Assembly: GCF_041260155.1 (NCBI RefSeq)
Contig: NC_091942.1
Span: forward strand, 8,450,501 to 8,514,500
Direction: 5' to 3'
DNA: 64,000 nt
Source of the DNA: Ptychodera flava
Lineage: Eukaryota > Hemichordata > Enteropneusta > Ptychoderidae
Position 1 is the stretch's first letter; each line of letters starts with the position of its first letter. The notes beneath the pieces are model-generated. The model was given only the letters and a program-made list of their open reading frames with translations, was not told the origin of the DNA and made no database searches. This document shows positions 25,195 through 37,479 of the stretch, piece after piece. The position numbers and the translations under genes are program-made.

Positions 25195-26655
25195 TTAAGG
25201 TAGAACGTGCCTCGGCGACGGATAGACTCTCAAATTTCTACAATTCTTTTCTGATCTACCACTTGTGGGTGCGCATTTAAAAGCTCTTTGAGACAGAAGA
25301 AAAACTTTCACCATCTAAGTTTATTGAAATTTTCTCCCGTAAAGATAACACAGCAATGGCAGTCATATTGAAATTCAAATATCGCAAAATGTTGGGTTAC
25401 ATGTATGTGTTTCGCTAGTTCCAAAATTTGCACGGTGACCCCTAATTTTTTTTGTTGATTTGGTAAGAGAATCAGGGGTTTCACTAAGTTTTGAAGTAGG
25501 GGGCAATAATAGAAAAGTAGGCGGCTTGCAGCCACCACGACCATGAAGTGGTTGTAGAGGGAGGGTCCGGGAGGGGGTTGTTACCCCTTCAGGCCGAAGG
25601 CCGAAAGCCCTGGAAAATATGCAAAAAATTTCACCTATTACAGTTTATACTCACTTAAAATTTAAGTATTTTCAGGAGTATTGTCAGCAGTTTTCCAGGA
25701 CATTTTGTGTTCATATCATAAAAGTTATTTTCCTGGGAGATCAAAATATGATTATTCATATTGAAAATGATACATGTTGTGACAATGATGACTATATTTC
25801 GCGAATAGAAACAAATATCCTGAAGGTTATTTGACTAGAGGGCCTAAGGGTATGCAAAGTAGGCCTAAAAACTTCGATATAGGATATGTGTACGTTCAGA
25901 AGCTCACATATTGATTTAACCAGACAATCGTTTTTGAAGTGGGTTCAGAGGTACTTTTAAACCACTCATGGCGATTGCCTTATTGGCGTGGATAGACCAA
26001 AAAGCAGTACATATCATACCTCCAGCACGTTATATACATACACATTGAAGCCTACGCTATGGCAATGGTACGCATGTCAGCCTTACAAAATTCGAACTGT
26101 AATAAATCGGGAAGTTTCTTCGTGAGAAAAAATCAGGCCATTGCCTTCGAAAACAGTTTAAATTTACGTAATTATCTTTCTCTTGTCCCTTGGTGTGCTT
26201 TAAAACCCAAGATCATACGGCAAAGTTTGACCTTGTGATCGCTTCTTCCTTGTTCATTCGGCCGACAGGTATAGCACGAACGTGTTCATTGGCCGTGATA
26301 CAGGTTACCACATAGGAGTCAGAAATTGTGGTAGCCAATTGAATAGTCTGTTGCATTTCCGATTTTTATTCCGGCAATACCAGCTAGACTGACCTATATG
26401 GCGATCATAGTCGCGACTAGTCGCTTATCTACTAAACTTTGTTTCATACAAAACCCATTGAATAGTTTGTGATACTTGTCTGAACCATTTCAGAAGGTAA
26501 AAAATATTTTAGCAATGAAAGAGTCCATGCTTTCCAAAAAAGTAGCGGCGAAATCATTTATATAACCGGTCAATTTCGCCGGTTGCCGGCTCTTAATGAA
26601 TCCCCTGAGAATGGTTGAAAGTTTAATAATAGGAAAGTTTGCACAAGAGGCGCAA
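25195..26655 (+). mobile_element. AAGGTAGAA-family MITE split by an insertion
   Basis: Left part 25195-25472 and right part 26608-26655 together match full copies of the family. The gap is the 1135-bp element at 25473-26607. Confidence 0.75.
25473..26607. mobile_element. 1135-bp transposon nested in a MITE
   Basis: Ends CAGGGGTTTCACTAAG and the complement of CAGGGGATTCATTAAG. AGAAT stands on both sides (25468-25472 and 26608-26612), while other MITE copies have it once, so the insertion is clear. CAGGGG ends resemble hAT elements, but those usually duplicate 8 bp. No transposase seen. Confidence 0.8.
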
Positions 26656-27324
26656 ACTACATGTACTTTAAGGTGATGGAGATGATAGCTTTCAGGGGTG
26701 AGAAATCACCTTGGTGTAAAAGAGAGTCTTCTTGTACAGATTACGGTACACTTCTGAATCTTCTGTATTTCAAGTGTAATACTACTGTACTTAACTATCA
26801 TTACTATAATCATTTACCACATTGCAAAAAGACTGAAAATCAGTGTAAAGAACGATAGCTGTAATTTTTATGACATTTTCATTATTCACACTCTGTACAG
26901 CAACCAATTTATATGTTTCTTCCTTCCCAAGAGCACACTGAATGACAAAGTACATATACCGGTACTATATTTGCTTCGCAAAACAAACCTTTGTGGGTAC
27001 ATTCCTGACAAAAATAATTCCTGACAAAATGATGATTATCCTTAAAGAGCCAGGAAGTGTAACTTTGATGATTTTTTCACTAACTTTGTTCTCTGTGTCA
27101 ATGGCAAGTTCTTGTTCTACTCCAAAAAGGAATTTGATATACCTGATATTCAGCGTCAGATAAAAGTACTGTTATTGTTTACAGTTTATGTTTAGTCTCT
27201 GCCTGGATCAATATCAAGCTGAATACTGTGTATCTCAACATGCTTTTAAGAGGAGAACACAGCAACCGTAATTGACATTGAAAATAGCGAAAAAATTCAT
27301 CAAAAGTTACAGCTACTGGCTCTT

Positions 27325-28119
27325 TTAAGGGTGATCGAGTCACTTGCAAACAATAGAACGCACACTCTACAACGAGAGCGTCAACTGAACGGTACCGTGT
27401 TCACTGTAAAAATTACAATTTGGTTATTGTCAGAGCTTTTAGCATGAAAGTGGACGTTGTTAGTGATGATTGAATGATCATTATATTATCTTCAAGTTGC
27501 AAGTTTTAAATGTTTAAACGTTGATATATTTACAAAGTATTTCAAAATCCAAACAAAGTAATTTTAAAAGGACACATTTCTCATCAAATTATGATTTTTC
27601 CCATTTCACATACATGTATGGGGAGGGGTGATGTTAAGCGATGTAGCATACATGTATGGAGAAATAAACAAATTGTTGGATTGGAAATCTATATAATTCT
27701 ACAAAGTATGGATAAGGCAGGGTCATTACTTTTAAGTTTGCAACAGCTTTAACTGTTGTTTTGGAAGGCCTGAGGAGCGATAATTTAAATTCTTATACAC
27801 ATTTTCAACGGAAAAATAGCTAGAACTTTCATTTATTATTCAATCTTGTTCACATGTAAATAAAACAAGTGCAGCATTTCAAGAAAGGAACTGAAAGTAA
27901 ATATATTGGGTTGGGCAACGCTTACGGGAGATTCATAATTTCTGTCATTCGAATGGGATAAAAGTGGGTGACATGTATTTCAAATGCTTCTAGCTGCCAA
28001 ATTAATCTGGTGACATATTGATTTTTTTGTCGTAATCTCATCCTCACATACAAGTCTTACTGTTAGAAAAAAATAATGAAAATTGTTGGTAAAAAATTTA
28101 GTGGCTCGATCACCCTTAA
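27325..28119. mobile_element. 795-bp TTAA-flanked element
   Basis: Ends TTAAGGGTGATCGAGTCAC and GTGGCTCGATCACCCTTAA, a 19-bp inverted repeat including TTAA, the target of piggyBac- and Kolobok-type transposases. Interior is noncoding. Confidence 0.8.
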
Positions 28120-29329
28120 TATAACCAATCCAGCATTAGAAACAGTACCATGGCCCACATTCTCACAATGATTGATGCAATATCTCCCTGACCTTTGACC
28201 TCGCTTTGTGGTCCTCTATCTGTCCAAAAATATCTTGTAAGATTTATCAGATTGTCAGTTAATGTATGCCAACCTCTTTTGCATTGCTTGATTGCTCAGC
28301 AAACACAAATCAATGTAAGAAGTTGCTATAAAGTAACAAGAAAAGCACAGTACAGAAAGAATGTAATTCTTTAAAATAGGAAAATGGCAGCTGGAGATGC
28401 AAGATTTCACTCAACACATGCACAGGGCAGTCCCTAGAAAATGAGAGCACAACACCACAGTCCCTCCTGTACCCACAGACTGTGATAATTATGTCAGACC
28501 CTATGTGGATATCTCCGGGTATGAAATCACTGCCTTCCAGCTGATCTGCCTGGAATGGGTAAACTTTTTGCAGGGTGATGGGTAAGATATGACAGCTACT
28601 TGCACAGTGGTTTGAGGGAAATAATTACCAGTGTGTGTTCACAAGTATGTCTTACAATGAAAATTTATATTGAAAATCATAGTTTTGAAGAGTCCTATAA
28701 AAAGATTTAGAGGTTATAAACGGCAAGCGAGGGTATTTGATTGTGGAAATAAGACCTCTGGGGTGAAAATTAGCATATTTGGCGGGATATAATAATAGAG
28801 CGAAGCAAGGTGATTATACCACCCACATATCATAAAATAATATACCGGTATAGTGGCACCATACCATTTTGTACCAAAATCACTTAGCTTCAAAACACCC
28901 TAATACCAAATCCTCTTCTCCCAAAGAATCAACCCAAAAACCATATTTCACCCCAAGAAAACACCACTTCACCCCCGACCTGTCGTACCAGTAAAGCTGG
29001 AAAATAACACCCCTATCCAATATAAATTTCATCACCTATCTATCCCATGAACAAATGTCTTGAAAGTCACAACATTTAGAGACATTGATATCAGGCAATT
29101 CGATTCAGGGCACCAGCCTTAGCTAAGAACTGCTAGCAATAATATGTAGGAGAAGAGAGTTATCATAGATGGACGCTCTCATAGAGCTAAGATTGTACAT
29201 GTGAATGAGATTTCGCCTAAACATTTGCATTTTTCTCTTTTTCTAATTGTGCCATTCATGGGTTGTTTGGAGAATAAAAGGTTCTTTGTAGCAAATTTGT
29301 CTTGCCACAGTAATTCACCCACAGTACTT

Positions 29330-29640
29330 GGAGCAAAGTGGTTTTGGTACGAGGTGGTACTTAGAGCAAAGTGGTCAATGTATTTGGGACATGGTGGTTT
29401 GTGTACAAAATGGTTTTGAGACGAAGTTGTTCAGAGACCAGAGTGGTTTTGGTGCAAAGTGTCCCAGCCTTGATAATTCCACTCTTTATGTAGTTTAATT
29501 TTTTTAAATGTCTGTTTTAAGCTCATGGATATATCTGAAAGTATCACAAACTTAGCTCATGGATATATCTGAAAAATCCACAAATTTAGCTCATGGATAT
29601 ATCTGAAAATATCCACAAATTCAGCTAAAAACTACTTATT
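29330..29640. repeat. Short tandem repeats
   Basis: 29330-29460 is a degenerate array around AAAGTGGTTTTGG. 29520-29640 has three ~35-bp copies of AGCTCATGGATATATCTGAAA with TCCACAAATT between them. Confidence 0.7.
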
Positions 29641-29758
29641 GTAATTTTGTGCAATTTCAAAAACAAGGAATCACAGTATACTGTACAGTTTCAACTTAAT
29701 TCAACATGCTAACTGTGAACTGTAGTCCTTAGACGGGAATTTTTGGATTCAGACTTTT

Positions 29759-30282
29759 TTTAAGATGTAGCATGTGCCTCATGGACAGATATTCTGACTC
29801 TCAAACTTATACACTGTCCTTTTGGCCTACCACTAGTCGGGGCTCATTTTGACGCTTATGGAATAAATTTAATTTACTTTTAAATGGCCCAGTTTTGCAA
29901 AAAGTAGGAATTTTATTTTCCCCTGTACAGTTAACACAGCAATGGCCAGCCATTTTGAATTAAAAACATTACTTATTAGTAAAAACTGGGCAATTCACAA
30001 TCTGATGAAAACGGTATCCTATTACGGTCTTTTTTTTACCTGTGGTCCTCCCCAAACTATGGGAAGACAGCAGAAAAACAGACCATAATACGATAGTTTA
30101 AAAGACTAACCAATCTCTACACTGGATTTTAATCAGATTGGGTAATTTATATCTCTAGTATTAAAAGTTGCATGGTGTCCTCCAATTTTTATTCTTGATT
30201 TTGAAAGAGAATGGTTGAAAGTTTGATTGAGGAAAGTTTGAACAAAAGTTTGTTTTTCATTTTCAAGGCGAGAACTACTGCA
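29759..30282 (+). mobile_element. AAGGTAGAA-family MITE with internal insertion
   Basis: Left half (GATGTAGCATGTGCCTC onwards) and right half (GAATGGTTGAAAGTTTGATT onwards) match the family. About 180 bp of extra sequence with its own inverted repeats (ACGGTATC..TATTACGGTCT and AGACCATAATACGAT) sits around 29960-30140. Confidence 0.65.
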
Positions 30283-31975
30283 CAATCCCAAGTATTAAAA
30301 TTATCCTGTTGAGAATGCAACACAGGAACATGTTTACAAAGGGTGATGTGTATATGTCAGGTTCATAATACAAGTAATTGAATGAAGATTTAAAATGAAT
30401 GTTCACACAGACGCCAGACTTCCTAGATCTACATAACAAAAGCAATGCAGGCAGACATTATATTAGGAAGGAAGAGATCAAACTCAATGACAATTGGAAC
30501 AGAGGAAGTGGTATCTATTGTTGATTTCTATGAGCGTTTTTGTACACATGTGTAAATGGTTCGAAAACCCTTGTAAAATTTCTGTTGTCACTTCTTGTGA
30601 TTGTATTATGCTTTTGCTGAGGGAAGCCATATAGTACCACAGGGGAAGTGGATCAAACTAACAAGGTTTACTGCCTTTATTAAAGTTTTAATAAAGTCTC
30701 TGGATCTGTGATTAATATTGATTGATTTTCACACTGGCTGGATGTATTCGTGGAAACACTTCATGAGATTGCTACAAAACTAACACAGGACGTAGAATTA
30801 GAATTTTTCTAGTGGCAGTCAACTGTTAAAATATTCATGGGTATTATATCAGTTCATAAGCAATATCTCATTTCCTCTGTGACTGTGTTTCATCAGATCC
30901 AGACTGAAATAATCCAAACATGCAAAATAAGTAAATTGAAAAGAACACCACATTTATATGTACAGTGAAGCAAAATCCAAAGAATACTGGTGTGACCTTG
31001 GGTCATTGGAAATTTGACCATGATCTGGGACCTCTGATTCATGGCACTATCTTGGCGGTTGCGTGTAAGCCTAACAAGGGAAAAACTTAACTTTTCTTTG
31101 CGCGAGTTAGTATATGGGGTGAATACAGTATTGCACTATTGTAATATCGAGTGGCAACAACCATTGACCTGATGTTGAGGTTAGCGACACGATGTTACGT
31201 ATCCGCAAAGTGACTTTGAACCTCGTCGAGTATATGGCAGCTTTCGGAAGCACAAAATGTCTGTGTTGAACTTCCGCCGCAATTCGCGTTTCGAATGAAA
31301 CTTTCGTCTCGACTTCATTTGAAAAAGGTAGGTACATAGCTGATGGCAGCACATTCGCTTGTAATGAGAACATATAGCCCCTATGACATAGATAAATTGG
31401 TCAAAGAGGCTGTCAAGCGTATAATCTGAACGCAAGCGTCCAGTGGATGCCCAACTGTCCAGGCCTCGGTTGTCCCTCTGATGTTAACCCTTATTACAAT
31501 TTTAACAGCGTATGAAGTTGCTTGACGGTACTTACGGTGTTCGTCGATCGTAGAAGTGTAGTACGTACTAATATCGTCCAGACGTCAACGCAGTTGAAAC
31601 AGCCAAACGTTGAGGAGCAGTTTCGGTATCAGCCCTGGTGTTATCTGACCTAAATAAAGAACGTTCACCCCTCGTCATGTCCGATCTAACCTTTGACCCA
31701 GCTTCCTCCCTGCTCCTCGATCCTCGATCATCCGCTCTGCTGGCACTCCAAATCGGGGGCATGATGGCATAATTAAGCTGACTCACTGTACATTTTGCAT
31801 AGCATGGAATTATAGGTGTGATAGCCAATACCATGCATGCTTGCTGGCAAGCAACAACTTGAATAAGTACTCCAATGGTTTTTCAAGAGCACAATGCCTT
31901 GTACTTTGACTTTCACTGGGAGTACGCACAATGGCGCCCTCAGTAAGCGAGAACTCTCGAAGTATACACTTTCGT

Positions 31976-32318
31976 TTAAGGTAGAACGCGTGGACTCTCA
32001 AATTTCTACAGTTCTTTTCTAACCTACCACTTATGGGGGATTTTAAAGCTCTTTGAGAAAGAAAAAAAAACTTTCCCCGTCTTTCTTTTTCGAAAATAAG
32101 AAATTTTATTTTCCCCCGTAGAGTTAACACAGGGATGGCGGCCATTTCGAATTTCAAATATCGCAAAATGTTGGGTAATTTGTTTCGCTAGTTCCAAACT
32201 TTGCACGGTGACCCTCAATTTATAATGTTGATTTGGTAAGAGAATGGTTGAAAGTTTCTTTAAGGAAAGTTTGAGCAAAAGTTTAAGGCTTTCACTTTCG
32301 AGGCGCATTTTACCTTAA
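31976..32318 (+). mobile_element. AAGGTAGAA-family MITE, full length
   Basis: 343 bp from TTAA to TTAA. Left end TTAAGGTAGAACGCG, right end CGAGGCGCATTTTACCTTAA. The best reference copy of the family in this window together with 33114-33457. Confidence 0.85.
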
Positions 32319-33113
32319 GTTTTCAAACTTTTTTTCTGCCGCTGCGCTCATCAGTTTTGCTTTATGCATCTAACAAAAATCGCCCTGTAATCGTAGTCGT
32401 TGGTCTAGAATAATGCCAACACATGCAAGGAAGCGACCACAGTACATGACAACCAAACTAAAAAGTTTAAGTTTTGCCAGGCACAGGTCTGTTTGATTGC
32501 ATTAACCAAACAAGTGATAACAAATTTCACAATATCGCAAGATAATCACAAAAAGTCAATATATATTGAAATCATTGCGGAAAACCACCCATGCCACTAA
32601 CTAATTCACTGCCTGTCGCCCCATAGACATTGACCACCATATTATAAGGGGTCGCAGACGAGCGCCGCTTCTGACCCGTTCGCGGCACACAATTGTAGTC
32701 TAAAGTAGGGTCAAATGAGCGATATCGCCTGCTTTTTGCCGTAAAGTTTTGTCGATGACACTAGAGAGCCTTCTGTGACTTCTTGTGTCGTTTTCCTCGT
32801 CGCGTACTTATGAAATTACCGCTGTGATATTTTCTGTACACTCGTCTTGCTCGATTACATATCATGTGCCACATTCCAGTCTCATTAAACGAGCTGATTT
32901 ATGCAATACATTAGATATTGGTTGTACAGTGCTTATTGAATAACGTAATATAATATTTCTACTCACCTATCTCGTCAAATGTGTAAAGAGTGGCGTTGGT
33001 CTGATGAGAAAAAGATTGCATACACCGTACTTTTGAATGAGTTTGTAAGTGCTTTTGAACAGAGTGTTTATGCATGGATTTGCATCAATACGCACTGGCT
33101 GTAATACCGGTAG

Positions 33114-33457
33114 TTAAGGTAGAACGCGCCCCGGGGACAGCTATTCGGACTCTCAAATTTTTACAATTCCTTTCTGATGTACCACTTGTGGGACTCATCA
33201 AGCTCTCGCCGAAAAAAAATCACCGTTTTAGTTTTTCGAAAATCAAAAGTTTATTTTTTCGCGTAGAGTTAAACAGGCATGGCGGCCATTCTGAATTTAA
33301 AATATCGCAAATTAAAATTTGGGGTAATTTGTTTCTCTAGTACAAAACTTTGCACGATGATCCCCGATTTTTGTAGTTGATTTGATGGCTGAAAGATTCA
33401 TTTGGGAAATTTTGAGCAAATGTAAGTCTTTCACTTTCGAAGCGCATACCGCTTTAA
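33114..33457 (+). mobile_element. AAGGTAGAA-family MITE, full length
   Basis: 344 bp from TTAA to TTAA. Left end TTAAGGTAGAACGCGCC, right end GCGCATACCGCTTTAA. Confidence 0.85.
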
Positions 33458-34937
33458 GTCCGATCGTAGTGATTAGATATGGTATACATGTTTTTATTGC
33501 AAATCATTGAGTGAAGTAGGGTTACACAATGGAGGTAAAAAACCTCCATCGGTGTACAACCGGTACTATACACTAGGCTCAGTTATTGAATGAGAGTGTA
33601 TACGTTGAACATTTAGTCTCATTGAATGAGATGGTATTTCATCTTTACAGCTACAATAAAATAACAAATAAAAGCGAAATTTGTGTAAATGTAAATAAAT
33701 GTAATAAGATGGTATTCGTATGGTTACTTTTCGTGTTTTCTTATTTCAACATGTCATGTACAAAATGTGTGTACTGATACGCACTTGTATGATTGTTTGG
33801 TATATCACTTGATAAAATATGAATAGTTTTAATTCCATTAAAGGTTAGTATGTAGTTAATTGAATTGCATCATGGTATTGCAGTAACTGGAAGGAGTAAT
33901 AGTATTAGTTGGGTCGTCCATAGCGTTACATGGGGTCCTGCTCTGCTGAAAACCGGAGCGAGAGGTTGTCTATATGCATAGATCTTAACTGTGTATGAGC
34001 CCACTTACCCATGCTACATATCCTTGTTTCTGCACAGAAAGTATCGCGCAGATAGGCCTAAAAAACTCAAGCCACAAATTTGTAGCATCAAATTTAATTT
34101 AATGGATTTTACTACAGTCGCTTCTGGATATGCCTGCGTCAATCGTAAATCTGCATGCAAGTCTTTACCTTACCCAAAGCTTCTGTCGAAATAATTTATT
34201 TGTTTTCTTTACCTGGCTCGTACAGGGGCGTTCAGTTACTATGGTTGGGGGCTTGGGTCAGGCCTGCAAATTCTTCCGGTGCTTTGGTAAAAATGCCACT
34301 CTACTAATTCAAAAAAGATCGAGCCTTGAGGTATTTAGAAGAAATGGCCCTTGCGCCATTCCTACATAAATTTTGAATATTTTTTATAATCATTGTTGAA
34401 GTATCGCTGCTCATATAACCTCGTGAACTGCAGGCCTACTTCAACTTCTGACAAAACGTCGGACCATATTTTCATACAGAGGCATTGACTTTATTGCACT
34501 ACTGTATACGTGTAGCTATAATATCACGGCATCGTTGACGAGGTCTAACAGTTTTATTTTGCAAGATTTGTCGGAAGCTAATTTATCTTGGAGATAAAAA
34601 TATTGTAAAAGGAAAACGATATACCATAATTCAAAGCAGCTGTTTATCTGATGTTTTGGTACACGTCAGGTAATCTTGGGCGTTTCTAAACTTGTCAGCA
34701 CTCATCAACGTTTTGATGACAATCTGTCGAAATTAATACAACTAAAACCCCTCATCTTTGAGCAATATCGCATACTTTCTACTGTGTACACTTGTTCATG
34801 ACATGCGCAGTTGACGACAAGATCTGCCTTTTCAAAAACGGCCAAGACGCAAGAGACAGCGTTTCGCATTTATCACCAGTAACCTAGGGAGTAGTCAGGG
34901 AGTAGGGAGAGTAAGGCTGTTGGGCGTCTACCATTAA

Positions 34938-35120
34938 TGTGGTACTCGCCTGTAAATCAAAAGACTAAAACTTTTGCGAAAATTTCCTCAAAGAAACTTT
35001 TAACCGTTGTCTTTCGAAATCAAGATATAAATCAGGTGTGTGCAAAATTTGGTACTCTTTGGTATCACCTCTCAAACTCTAATGGTAAAGTCGTTAGTAG
35101 CTGTGCAAGGGTTAATGTTC
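34938..35120 (-). mobile_element. AAGGTAGAA-family MITE fragment upstream of PM20D2-A
   Basis: Reverse-orientation right half. Equivalent fragments lie upstream of C (54288-54402, left part) and D (61434-61712), so the insertion predates the tandem duplication. Confidence 0.6.
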
Positions 35121-35993
35121 CCTTAATAGTTCTTATTACCTTACGCGTGCGGGTCATGAAGTGCGTAACGTCATACAGACTTACTCTGATATCGCAATAT
35201 CAATATTTATTACTCATAAATCACGTTGACCTTCAAAACAACCAGTTGGCGAAAGGTATAGTATTAAAGTAGTGGGCGTTTCACTCTAGGATCGATGTTT
35301 TGCAGCTTAGGATCGGCCACAGGTGTGAAGTCGCGTGTATAATTCAACCCTTGTGATATTTCCAGAACCTTCCACGTAAGTTATATCGATAATCACGGCT
35401 AGGGCACATCCACGGACAGTAACTGGTTCTCTGGTTTTTAATGACTACCAACCTACATACTGTTTTCGAGAAATTAGACGTAACATTGTGTATGGTGTCC
35501 GCCCCAATCAGGCCAAATACGCACGAACGCGTGTCTGTACCATGTGAACTTATCAATGAATAATCACGCAATTATCCTGAATTTAGAACGAGTCAGCGAT
35601 TTCGAGAGAGATGAGATACAAAACATTGGTTTATCACGACGTCCATACATCAGAACAACATAGTCTAGTGACCGACTTATCATTAATTCCCTCATTGCAT
35701 TCTTACTCGCTGAGAAATTTCAACTCGTTTTGAATCAAATACTTTACTTCTTTGGCAGTTAAGAAAGAAATAATAGATAACTTCTCTCGAAATCTTCAGA
35801 ATCTCATGGAAGTAGGGCAAGGATCTAATCAAATACCTCCAGTGGTTTGATATTTGTACACCTCTAGATCCTATCAAACTTGAACGGATGTGAACATATC
35901 AAATGATGCATCGACCACTGCAATAGATCAAATTCTACTTGACAGGTTTGAAAAGATTTATCAACACTCCTGATTCAGTACGACAAAGTTAGT

Positions 35994-36371
35994 ATGACAG
36001 ACCTGGAGAGTGCCAAGCTAAAAGCTTGCGAAGCCATCGATAAGGCAGCGACTGAGCTGAATTCACTCAGTCAAGAAATTTGGAAAAATCCGGAACTGAA
36101 TTTCGAAGAACATCACGCCCATCAGGTTCTGACCGATTTTTTGGAGAAAAATGGTTTCAAGGTGGAGAGGAAGTTTGTAGTGGACACTGCCTTCAGGGCG
36201 ACGTTTGGTTCTCAAGAAAATGGTGGCATCAACGCGTGTGTGATCTGTGAATATGACGCCTTGCCAGAGATTGGCCATGCATGTGGACACAATCTGATCG
36301 CAGAGGCGGGAGCTGGTGCTGGATTAGGGATCAAAGCAGCTATGGAAGCAGCTGGAAAACCACTGGGAAAG
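35994..36371 (+). CDS. PM20D2: PM20D2-A exon 1 (residues 1-126)
   Basis: Starts [16 protein letters not shown] and contains [16 protein letters not shown] with the first metal ligands. Phase 0 donor GTAAAA. Confidence 0.93.
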
Positions 36372-37440
36372 GTAAAACGGTGTAGTGTGAATTCAATGTA
36401 TTGCTGCAGACTGAATCATCATCAGGGGCAAATCTGATTCAAGTCGGAAGTATTCTACGATTCTATTTCGTTTATGTATGATTGTGCTATGCTTGGATGT
36501 CGAAGCGAAATAGTATAGTTATTGGACGCCTGTTCTAAGTCAAGCAGACACATTTCAACATTCTCCAGCATGTGCATTGCTGTTTATATTGGTGAAGGAA
36601 CCACTGGGAAATTTATAAGGGATAAAATAAACTTTCAATATAGTGAAGCAGTGGAATGACAAATCCGATAGGTAAACCTGGGAATGGCGACGAACAAGTA
36701 TGCATGTTCTAGTGTATTATATGTTAAGACCTCAAACATATCTCTGACCTGAAATTTGTCCCGGTGCTAAAAGTGCAGTAAGATAAGGGGTTAAATTCGA
36801 GACTGACAATATACCTATCTATAATTGGACTCTTTTAACAATCGTATCACATTAATTTATTCACTGCTATAGGCTTACTTCTCTACATCGAACATCTTAC
36901 CTCTCATGAAAGATGACGGTTTTTTCGATCGACTTTTTTTCTATCTTTATATAGCACACACATTTATCAAGCAAATCAATTCTGAGCCTTCTTAGGCATC
37001 CTGAGTTCAAATTCCGCCTCGCCGCGAATTAAGACGATGAAATTACCTATTTCTGTCCACCTATTCTATTTACACGTGCATAGCTCACTGTGATGGGGAC
37101 GCCGGCCGAGGAAGGAGGTGGCGGTAAGGTCAAATTGATTGACGCTGGGGCATTCAAGGACATTGACCTTGCCATGATGGTCCATCCAGCCGATTCAGGA
37201 TGTGACGCGGCAAATATACCAACCCTTGCAATCATAGAGTAGGTAGCATGTATTTTAAGTTTGCGTTATTCCTGTCTGCTGATAGCATGAATTCAGGGAC
37301 AGTCTCATTATCCATGATATGCCGCAAGCAGATATTGTCCCTGCAACAATAGTATGACATATATTATAAACAGTTCGTCTTAATGATGGTTTTTTACACA
37401 ATTGTCCGTATATTTTACATTCAGAGAGGTATAAAACAAT

Positions 37441-37479
<39 letters not shown>

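Larger units (their letters stand above)
25086..35993. other. Divergent intergenic region between ACSM and PM20D2-A
   Basis: About 10.9 kb with no supported gene. It must hold the promoters of both genes, but no TATA box or other core element can be named with confidence. Contents: AAGGTAGAA-family MITEs, a nested 1.1-kb transposon, a 795-bp TTAA element, a short tandem repeat, and from about 33.6 kb the duplicated 5' flank of PM20D2. The stretch 31.4-31.9 kb is relatively CpG-rich and might contain the ACSM 5' exon (inference). Confidence 0.5.

Noticed and set aside
36990..37030. tRNA-like T-arm (GAGTTCAAATTCC) upstream of exon 2
   Set aside because: No matching acceptor stem, D-arm or anticodon arm; the paralogous sites at 56480-56505 have diverged freely.
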